Positions 42,832 through 49,904 of a DNA stretch of 64,000 nucleotides are shown in pieces. The notes beneath the pieces are model-generated. The model was not told the DNA's origin. It worked only from the letters and a program-made list of their open reading frames with translations, and did no database searches. The DNA is from Streptomyces mirabilis. GTDB lineage: Bacteria > Actinomycetota > Actinomycetes > Streptomycetales > Streptomycetaceae. How positions within the stretch are numbered: the stretch's first letter is position 1; the number at the start of each line of letters is the position of its first letter. The stretch lies in the NCBI RefSeq assembly GCF_018310535.1, contig NZ_CP074102.1:3968001-4032000 (forward strand). Direction: 5' to 3'. A program made the translations under genes and the position numbers.

Positions 42832-43439
42832 CAGCGCACCTCCCGTGCGTAGGCGGCCAGGTCGGCCGACTGCCAGTTGGGGTGTCCGGGCGCGACGCGC
42901 GGGTCGACGCGGACGGTGACGCCGTGCTCGCGCACTCCCTCGGCCAGCGGCCCGATCGACGTGGCGACCCACGGCTGGGCCTCGCCGAGCGCGGCCACCA
43001 GCCGGGCCGGCGTGGTGAAGGCGAGGGCCACGGTCCCGTCCGTGGGGTGCTCGAACAGCTCGTAGGCGATGAAGGGCACGCGGGTGGGGCGGCCGGACGG
43101 GTCCAGCGCGTCGACATAGCGCGGATGGGCCGGGACCAACACGGGGGTGTGGTACGCCGGAACGCCGGGCTTCGGGGCCTGCCGTCCTTCCGCGTCCGGC
43201 CCTACGGGCGGCTCCGCCTCGGCGTAGTCGAGCAGGCGCGAACGACGTGGCTCCGGGTTCGACGGACGAGGTTCCGGGGCCGACGGACGAGGTTCCGGGT
43301 TCAATAACGGCTTGGCCGTGGCCGGTGGCTCGGGTGGCCCGGTCTCGGCGAAGTCGGAAATGTGCGACCGTATCGGCGCCCCCACCGCCGTCACCTCTTC
43401 ACTCTTCGCTCTTTGCGCTGGACGTTTTGGCGCGCTCAC
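42831..43439 (-). CDS. SAV_915-family protein
   Basis: 202 aa from the GTG. N-terminal half is a disordered region with a repeated EPRPSAPEPRPSNPEPRRS pattern. The C-terminal domain PAHPRYVDALDPSGRPTRVP, EHPTDGTVALAFTTP and GEAQPWVATSIGPLAEGVRE matches SAV_915/SseB-like proteins found beside streptomycete type VII secretion genes. An in-frame TTG at 43463 is a weaker start. First gene of the coupled operon; its promoter lies in the following ~500-bp gap. Confidence 0.7.
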   Translation of the reverse strand: MSAPKRPAQRAKSEEVTAVGAPIRSHISDFAETGPPEPPATAKPLLNPEPRPSAPEPRPSNPEPRRSRLLDYAEAEPPVGPDAEGRQAPKPGVPAYHTPVLVPAHPRYVDALDPSGRPTRVPFIAYELFEHPTDGTVALAFTTPARLVAALGEAQPWVATSIGPLAEGVREHGVTVRVDPRVAPGHPNWQSADLAAYAREVR

Positions 43440-43965
43440 CCTAACGACCGACCCCGAGGGCAAATCCCGCTATGTCAGGCTGCCGGGCCGTGTACATGCC
43501 GAGTGCATGCCTACTGCATACCGACCACATACCGACCGCATGCTGAACCGATACGGCCGCTGTGACCCAGCTCTCATCTCCCTCGTGCAGCAGATGAAGG
43601 GGCTTCCCCGTCGAGGAGGGGTGACAGGAAGGGAGGAGCGTGTGGATCTGGCAACCGAGTGGAAGCTGGGCGCCGAGCGCGGCGGGACCGAGTCGCTGGA
43701 CATGGTGCGATCCGCAGAAGACCCTGAGCGTCAACGGCCGAGATCTTGGACGTTGCTCTAAAGCAACTGCTTCAAAGGCATCACTTCAAAGGCACCACTT
43801 CAGAGGCGTCGCTTCGAAGCGGCCAAGGACAGAGGTGTGTGCCGAAGTGTCATGAACGGTCGGGACCTCGTCAGGTGAACGCCAACACCCTGGCCCGCCG
43901 CCCTCCCCCCGCGTTCGATGGAACGCGGATACCCGTGTCGACGTACGCCGAGGGGTGAGCGAGCG
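43440..43965. other. 526-bp intergenic region with tandem repeats
   Basis: No convincing gene. It holds CATACCGAC-type short repeats around 43500-43545, several short frames with AGGAGG-like sites (GTG at 43621 and 43642, up to 46 codons) that lack domain character, an AAGCA-AC-TGCTT inverted repeat near 43762, and the 14-bp tandem repeat listed next. It must contain the promoters of the leftward T7SS operon and the rightward stress-protein gene. Confidence 0.6.
43771..43819. repeat. 14-bp tandem repeat, three and a half units
   Basis: TTCAAAGGCATCAC, TTCAAAGGCACCAC, TTCAGAGGCGTCGC, then TTCGAAG. The A/T content is higher than the surroundings. Could be a regulator array or slippage product. 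Confidence 0.75.
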
Positions 43966-44502
43966 ATGGGCGAGGGAAAGCGGCGGCGGGTCGTCGTGGG
44001 GGTGAGCGGTTCGCCGGGGAGTCTGGCTGCGCTGCACCGGGGCGCGTTCGAGGCGCGCCGCACCGGCGCCGTGCTGCTGGCCGTGGGTGCCTGGGAACCG
44101 CCGCACGGCGCGCTCGCCCACCCGAGTTCGATGCTCGCGCCGCCGATGACCGAGTTCCGGCAGATGGCGGACGACCGGCTGCTCACCGCGCTCGGCACGG
44201 CCTTCGGCACCGACGGGCCCGGGGTGCCGTGCCGGGGGCTGGTCGTGTGGGACCGGCCGGGGCGCGCCCTGGTGCGGACCGCCGACCGGATCGGCGACCT
44301 CCTGGTGATCGGCGGCGGGCGGCGCGGCCGGATGCGCCGGGCACTGTTCCCGTCCGTCGCGCGCTACTGCCTCGCGCACGCCGCCTGCCCGGTGCTGGCC
44401 GTACCGCGCTCACCCCTGCACCGCGAACTCGCCTCCGTACGCCGCCGGGTCAGCATGCGCCTGCCGCTCGACGCCAGCGAACTGACCGACGGCAGGTCCT
44501 GA
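43966..44502 (+). CDS. Universal stress protein (UspA family)
   Basis: 178 aa. RVVVGVSGSPGSLAALHRGA is the first strand and helix of the Usp fold, and VIGGGRRGRMRRALFPSVARY replaces the ATP-binding Gx2Gx9GS motif, ending in CPVLAVPR. Start chosen for GAGGGGTGA 8 bp upstream. Usp proteins bind nucleotides and respond to starvation or oxidative stress. It converges with the kinase gene (68 bp between stops, filled with a CCGTCCCAGCCCC repeat). Confidence 0.88.
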   Translation: MGEGKRRRVVVGVSGSPGSLAALHRGAFEARRTGAVLLAVGAWEPPHGALAHPSSMLAPPMTEFRQMADDRLLTALGTAFGTDGPGVPCRGLVVWDRPGRALVRTADRIGDLLVIGGGRRGRMRRALFPSVARYCLAHAACPVLAVPRSPLHRELASVRRRVSMRLPLDASELTDGRS

Positions 44503-44570
44503 GCCACTGTCCTGAACCGCTGTCCCGATCTGCCGTCCCAGCCCCGCCGTCCCAGCCCCGCCGTCCCGAC

Positions 44571-46106
44571 TCAGCCGACGCGGAAGCCCGCCGAGACCGT
44601 GTCGAAGACCGGGCGGAAGGTGTCCCACTTGAGGTCCGGGGCCGAGAGGTAGATGTCGTACTCCCGGCCGCCCTCCTGCCCGAAGCCCAGGTCGATCGCG
44701 CGGAACGCCCGGACCCTGCCCTTGAAGGTGAACTCCCACACGGCCGCGGGCTTCTCCTGGAACGTGGTGCGCTGCATACGCAGTTTCCGGTACGAGGAGG
44801 GGTAGTTGAGCTTGGTGTTCGCCTCGATGTTCGTGAAGTGCGACTCGGGGTTCGCACCCGCCGGCTCGACCATGCCGATCGTGAGGCCCACGAGACCCGT
44901 CTCGTCGGCGTAGGTGACCTGTTCGGAGGTCGCCTTGCCGCGCTTCCAGCCGTCCGGGACCGGGAAGGACACGCCCAGTTTCTTTTCCGTGACCAGGTGG
45001 TAGCCCGCGGGAACGGCCGGTGGCGCAGAAGTGGCGGCGGACGCGGCGGCTTTGTGGTGGTTGCCGCTCTTGCCGTCCCGGGTCAGGGACCACCCGGCCG
45101 CCACCGTCGCGGCCGCCAGCACCACGGCCAGCGCGCTCCAGACGGCCGCACGGCGCTCGCGAGCCCGGGGCGGTGCGTCTTCCCGCGCCGGTGCGACCGT
45201 CGTGGCGGTCGGCGGAGACTGTGTCGGTGTCCGTGTTGACATCGGCGCCGTTGCCGGAACCGGGCGCGTGGGCGTCAGCTGCGTCGGTACCCCCGACACG
45301 ACTTCCCTCAGGACCCGCTCCACCTCCTCCGCCGACGGCCGCTCCTCCGGCTCCTTCGCGAGCAGCGCCTCGATGAGGGGTTCCAGCGGGCCTGCCTGCT
45401 TCATGGGGTCGACCGGGTCGACGGCGATGGCGTACGCCGTCTCCACGGCCGTGGCCTTGCGGAACGGGGGCCGCCCCTCGACGGACTGGTAGAGGGTCGC
45501 CCCGAGCGCCCACAGGTCCGCGGCGGGTCCGGGCTTCTTGCCCCGCATCCGTTCGGGCGCGATGTAGTCGATCGAGCCGATGATCTCGCCGGTCTTGGTC
45601 AGCGTCGAGGTGCCGGTCGCCATGGCGATGCCGAAGTCGGTGAGGACGACGCGGCCGTCGGAGCCGAGCAGGACGTTGCCCGGCTTGACGTCACGGTGCA
45701 GCACCCCGGCGGCGTGCGCGGCCCGCAGCGCGGCGACCATGCCGAGGCCGATCCGGGCGGCGTGGGCGGGCGGCACCGCGCCGCCGTCCGTGAGCAGTGC
45801 GGCGAGGGTGGTGGAGGGCACGTACTCCATGACGATGCAGGGCAGCCCCTCGTCGTCCACCACGTCGTGCACGACGACCACGTGGGGATGGGCGATACGG
45901 GCGGCGCTGCGCGCCTCGCGGCGGGTGCGTTCGTGGAGGGTGGCGAGCTCGTCGTCGGTCAGGTGCCGCTGGACATGCAGCCGCTTGACCGCGACCTCGC
46001 GGTTGAGGACCTCGTCCTCGGCACGCCACACCGTGCCCATGCCGCCACGGCCGATCTGTTCGATCAGCCGGTAGCGCCCGGCGACCAGCCGCCCCTCGTC
46101 CGCCAC
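44571..46106 (-). CDS. Membrane Ser/Thr protein kinase (PknB-like)
   Basis: 511 aa. Complete kinase: glycine loop IGRGGMGTVWRA, Lys41 in VAVKRL, HRD at 137-139 (LHRDVKPGNVLL), DFG Asp157, APE as IAPERM. A Thr/Pro juxtamembrane linker, one TM helix (AVWSALAVVLAAATVAAGW), then a unique outer domain (YHLVTEKKLGVSFPVPDGWK ... SHFTNIEANTKLN) instead of PASTA repeats. GTG start with AAGGGG 6 bp upstream. It precedes the lipase gene region on the other side of a 107-bp gap; both point left. Confidence 0.93.
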   Translation of the reverse strand: MADEGRLVAGRYRLIEQIGRGGMGTVWRAEDEVLNREVAVKRLHVQRHLTDDELATLHERTRREARSAARIAHPHVVVVHDVVDDEGLPCIVMEYVPSTTLAALLTDGGAVPPAHAARIGLGMVAALRAAHAAGVLHRDVKPGNVLLGSDGRVVLTDFGIAMATGTSTLTKTGEIIGSIDYIAPERMRGKKPGPAADLWALGATLYQSVEGRPPFRKATAVETAYAIAVDPVDPMKQAGPLEPLIEALLAKEPEERPSAEEVERVLREVVSGVPTQLTPTRPVPATAPMSTRTPTQSPPTATTVAPAREDAPPRARERRAAVWSALAVVLAAATVAAGWSLTRDGKSGNHHKAAASAATSAPPAVPAGYHLVTEKKLGVSFPVPDGWKRGKATSEQVTYADETGLVGLTIGMVEPAGANPESHFTNIEANTKLNYPSSYRKLRMQRTTFQEKPAAVWEFTFKGRVRAFRAIDLGFGQEGGREYDIYLSAPDLKWDTFRPVFDTVSAGFRVG

Positions 46107-46213
46107 CGCGTGCCCCTTGCCGTTCTTTCCGGACCGCTCGCTCCGGACCGGTTCGAACCATTTCGCGTTCGATTCGTGTCGACACCATAGTCGGCGCAGG
46201 TTGCGGGCGAATC

Positions 46214-47713
46214 TCAGCCGTCGTCCCCCCGCTCGTCCGGGGCCGCGAGGACGAGTTGGGTCAGCTGGGTGGGGTCGCCCGTGTCCAGGGTGACCCGGTA
46301 GAGGCCGGGCGCGGGCACGGTGACGCGGGCCGCGAGGTGGTCGTCGTCGCCGTGCAGCCGGGCGGGTCCGGCGAAGGCCCCGTCCACCTCCTCGACCACG
46401 CAGTCCAGCCCCGCGGGACTGTCGGCGCCGCGCACCCGGACCGTCCAGGGCGTGCCCGGGGCGACGAGGTCCGGGACCTCGATGCCGACCCGTGCCCCGG
46501 CCTGCGGAGGGCCGAGGTGCTCGTCCTCCTCCAGGAACGAGGTCACCGCCTCCAACGCGGCCTCCCCCTGGGCCAGCGCACCGTGCTGCAGCGCAAGGGG
46601 CACGATGGCGCGGTTCAAGGGGGAGGTCGCGGACTCCTTGTGTACGGTGCCGTCGCCGCCCACGTCGAAGCGACGCGGTGCGCCGGTCTCGTCGCGCATC
46701 AACTCGCCGTCGCTGTGCTCGCGGTAGCAGTGCTCGGAGGCGGTCACCACGCCCTGACGGAGGGTCAGGGACTGGAGTGTGGGCTGGCTGATGCCCACCA
46801 GCGCCCGGTGCCCGGGCAGCGCCCGCCCGCGCAGGGTGTCGTGCAGGGTCTGGGAGTCGACGGCCAGATCCTTGTCGCCGCCCAGGTCGGCGATGTCCGT
46901 GGGGCTGAGCCGGCGGATGTTCAGGCCCTCGTCGAGACAGGGAAACGTCGGGAGCAGGTCGTGCAGGCCCGGCATGGTGTACGCGAGTCTCCTGAGCCTG
47001 CCGTGCGGCAGCGGAACCGGCGCGCCCTGCCCGGTGTTGAGGATCGCGGCGGCGGCCACCGCCCCCTGGAAGGGCGTACCGAGGGTGAGCACCCCACGGG
47101 TGTCCGCCGCGAGGTCGGCGTCGGGGCCGTCGGTGAGAGCGGCGAGGGTGAGCAGTCCGCCCATGGAGTGGGCGACGAAGACGAGCCGCCCCTCCCGTTC
47201 GTCGACCCGGTGCTTGCGGGCGAGCGCGTGTGCGGGGTGCCGCCGCCACCGCTCCAGATGGGCGCGCGCCGCCTCGGCGAGGAACCGGGCGTTCGTGGCG
47301 ACCGACAGCCGCCAGTCATAGGCGAAGGGCAGCACGGCCTGAGGGTCGGCCACGCTCCGGGTGACCGTCGCGACCAGGTCGCCGTAGGGCTCGATGCCGC
47401 GCAGGAACGGGCTCCAGGCGGGGGTGCTCAGCAGGCGCCGGGCCCGGATGCGGCCGAGGCGGCCCTCGCGTTCGTCGGGCGTGAGGCGCAGGGCGCGTAA
47501 GCCCCGGGGCGCCGTCCAGGCCTTCAGCAGCCATCCGGCGTTCGCGAGGCCCCAGACGACGTCGCCCGACTCGGCGTCGTACAACTCGCTCCCCATGATG
47601 CCGGGAACGACGACGACGGCGTCCTGCGTCGTGTTCGGAGAGAGGCCGGGGAGGCTGTAGGGCCGCTCGTCCAGGCGGCGGCCTGCGGTATTGGGCTGCG
47701 ACGACTCGGTCAT
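46214..47713 (-). CDS. LCAT-like lipase/acyltransferase (alpha/beta hydrolase)
   Basis: 499 aa. DAVVVVPGIMGSELYDAES is the lid/oxyanion start typical of lecithin:cholesterol acyltransferase-like enzymes; nucleophile Ser183 is in VFVAHSMGGLLTLAAL; TLGTPFQGAVAAA follows; FDVGGDGTVHKESA holds the acidic residue and LQHGAL the His. A C-terminal beta-sandwich (TPWTVRVRGADSPAG) may bind substrate. No signal peptide, so it acts in the cytosol or on the inner membrane face. Its start lies about 20 bp from that of the divergent caspase-NTPase gene; an ATG at 47734 is also in frame. Confidence 0.87.
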   Translation of the reverse strand: MTESSQPNTAGRRLDERPYSLPGLSPNTTQDAVVVVPGIMGSELYDAESGDVVWGLANAGWLLKAWTAPRGLRALRLTPDEREGRLGRIRARRLLSTPAWSPFLRGIEPYGDLVATVTRSVADPQAVLPFAYDWRLSVATNARFLAEAARAHLERWRRHPAHALARKHRVDEREGRLVFVAHSMGGLLTLAALTDGPDADLAADTRGVLTLGTPFQGAVAAAAILNTGQGAPVPLPHGRLRRLAYTMPGLHDLLPTFPCLDEGLNIRRLSPTDIADLGGDKDLAVDSQTLHDTLRGRALPGHRALVGISQPTLQSLTLRQGVVTASEHCYREHSDGELMRDETGAPRRFDVGGDGTVHKESATSPLNRAIVPLALQHGALAQGEAALEAVTSFLEEDEHLGPPQAGARVGIEVPDLVAPGTPWTVRVRGADSPAGLDCVVEEVDGAFAGPARLHGDDDHLAARVTVPAPGLYRVTLDTGDPTQLTQLVLAAPDERGDDG

Positions 47714-47732
47714 GGCGGGAAGAATAGAGACC

Positions 47733-49904
47733 ATGCGAGGGCGGGCGGGCGGGCTTGTCAGGATCGGGGAGCCGGGGGACGCCGACGATACGGGGCGGGC
47801 CACGGCGGGCCGTGCGTCGGTGAATGCCGTGACCGCCGTGGACGAGGACTCCGCGCGGCGCACCCTGCTGACCCTCGCCGTCCGTGACTACGACGACGGG
47901 GACACCGAGTTCACCGCCGGCATCGACGAACAGCTGTCCGTCGTGGCCGACTGGTGGTGCGCCCCGGGAGCACCGGAGCCGTTCACGCACGTCCCCGCGC
48001 CGGAGCTGCGCGAGCGCTACGACGTGGAGCGCTTCCTGCACGAGAGCAAGGTGCGCGAGATGCGCGGCCGCGCCCTGGTCGTCTTCATCACGGGCCACGG
48101 CCAACTGGGCGCCTCCCGCACCCACTTCCTCCAGCTGCCGAGGACCGAACCCCGGCGCCAGCTGGCCACGGCCATCCGCACCAGCGAGATCGTCGCCGCC
48201 GCCCTCGACTCCCGCGCCGAACACGTCCTGGTCGTCATCAACACCTGCTACGCGGCCGGGATCGCCGAGGAGCTGGAGAAACTGCACCAGGAGATCCTGC
48301 CGAGCCGGCGCACCGGCGGCAGCCTGGACGTCGTCGCCACCTGCGCCCACGACCAGCTGGTCCAGGTACGGCAGTTCCCCTCGGTGATGCGCCGTGTGCT
48401 GGAGCGGCTGCGCACCACCGCCCAGATCACCACGCCCTGGCTGAGCGTCGCCCATCTGATGACGGAGTTCGAGAGCGAACTCGGCACCGACACCGAGCGG
48501 CGCAAGCACCGGCTCAAGCGGGTCCTGGACGGTGGCGGCCAGACCACCCTGACGCCCTGTCTGCCGAACCCCGGCTACCGGCCCGTACGGGAACTGGTGG
48601 GGCCCGCGCGCCGCCAGGTCGCCACCCCGGCCGACGAGGTCGACCACTGGCTCGACCGCGCCAGCGGCCGCCCCCAGGAAACCGACCCCGGCTGGTACTT
48701 CAGCGGTCGCGAGGGACTGGGCCGCGCCATCACCGCGTTCCTCGGCCGTCCCCGCGGCGTCCTGCTGCTGACCGGGACCGCCGGCAGCGGCAAGTCGGCC
48801 GTGCTGGCGCGAGCCGTGACGTTCAGCGACCCGCTGTTCCGCGACGACCCGCGCTACGGCCGCGCGCTGCGCTCGGCCGCACCCGAGACCGTCCCGCCCG
48901 AGAACTCCGTCACCGCCGCCGTACTGGCCCGCCACCGCACCGCCTCCGACGTGCTCGGCGACCTGCTGCGCGCCCTGGAACTGCGACCGCGCCCGGCCGG
49001 GCCGAGCGACGACCCGGTGGAACTGCGCCGCGCCCAGCTGATGGCCCACCTGGACGAGCCGGGCGACCCGGTCACGCTCGTCCTCGACGGCCTGGACGAG
49101 TCCGTCGAACCCTTCCGCGTGGTCAGGGACGTACTCGCCCCGCTCACCGCCCACTGCGGCGCCGCCCCCGCCCTGCCCGGCCAGCGCCGTCCGGAGCGGC
49201 AGCGGTCCCTGCGGCTGCTGATCGGCGTACGCAGCAGCCGTCCCCGTACGGACCGCGCCGCCCCTGCCGGGCCCGCGGGGCGGGAGACGGGGCTGCTCGG
49301 CGCGCTCCGGGAGGTCTTCCCCACGGCGTCCGTGCTGCGCACCGACGAGACGGACAGCGAGAGCGACATCGCCGACTACGTCCAGGCGCTGGTCGGCGAC
49401 GAGACGTCCGGCGGCGACAGCACCCGGCAGGCGGCCGAGACCGTCGCCAAGCGGGTCTGGCCCTCGTTCCTGGACGCCCGGCTGGCCGGCGAGCAGCTGC
49501 ACCACGCGTCCGACCCCGGCGCGCTGGCGGACAACCCCGACTGGCTCGAACTGCTGCAGGCGGGCACCGTCGGCCTGCTCCGGCGCGATCTGGCGCTCGT
49601 CGAGGACGAGGGACTGCCCCCGGAGGTCGCCCTCGCGCTGCTGCGGGCCGCCGCGTTCGCGCTGGGCGCGGGCATCCCCTGGTCGGACGTGTGGCCTGCC
49701 GTCGCCGGGGCGCTGCTCGGCCGGCCCCTCGAGGACCCGGACCGGATGATCGAGAACCTGCTGAAGAGCAGGCTCGCCGGATATCTGGCCCACGACGACG
49801 AGGACGACCGGCTGGTGTACCGGCCGGCCCACGAAGCCCTGTCCGAGCTCCTGCGGGATCCCCGCCAGGACCTGCTGGCCGGCGTCGGGGGCGGCGCCGT
49901 ATGA
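47733..49904 (+). CDS. Caspase-like peptidase fused to a STAND-type P-loop NTPase
   Basis: 723 aa from this ATG; GTG codons at 47757 and 47820 are alternatives because the domain only begins at LLTLAVRDYDDG. Residues ~35-215 are a caspase-like (C14) fold: VVFITGHGQLG with His122 and VLVVINTCYAAGI with Cys172 give the His-Cys dyad. Then a P-loop NTPase with Walker A GTAGSGKS at 348-355 and Walker B VTLVLDGLDE with Asp452. The end LVYRPAHEALSELLRD is the usual STAND helical region before sensor repeats, but the repeats are in the next gene (ATGA overlap). Confidence 0.85.
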   Translation: MRGRAGGLVRIGEPGDADDTGRATAGRASVNAVTAVDEDSARRTLLTLAVRDYDDGDTEFTAGIDEQLSVVADWWCAPGAPEPFTHVPAPELRERYDVERFLHESKVREMRGRALVVFITGHGQLGASRTHFLQLPRTEPRRQLATAIRTSEIVAAALDSRAEHVLVVINTCYAAGIAEELEKLHQEILPSRRTGGSLDVVATCAHDQLVQVRQFPSVMRRVLERLRTTAQITTPWLSVAHLMTEFESELGTDTERRKHRLKRVLDGGGQTTLTPCLPNPGYRPVRELVGPARRQVATPADEVDHWLDRASGRPQETDPGWYFSGREGLGRAITAFLGRPRGVLLLTGTAGSGKSAVLARAVTFSDPLFRDDPRYGRALRSAAPETVPPENSVTAAVLARHRTASDVLGDLLRALELRPRPAGPSDDPVELRRAQLMAHLDEPGDPVTLVLDGLDESVEPFRVVRDVLAPLTAHCGAAPALPGQRRPERQRSLRLLIGVRSSRPRTDRAAPAGPAGRETGLLGALREVFPTASVLRTDETDSESDIADYVQALVGDETSGGDSTRQAAETVAKRVWPSFLDARLAGEQLHHASDPGALADNPDWLELLQAGTVGLLRRDLALVEDEGLPPEVALALLRAAAFALGAGIPWSDVWPAVAGALLGRPLEDPDRMIENLLKSRLAGYLAHDDEDDRLVYRPAHEALSELLRDPRQDLLAGVGGGAV

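Noticed and set aside
43621..43761. Possible small gene starting at GTG 43621 or 43642
   Set aside because: AGGAGG-like sites exist, but the product (up to 46 aa) has no domain, hydrophobic segment or clear composition; left as intergenic.
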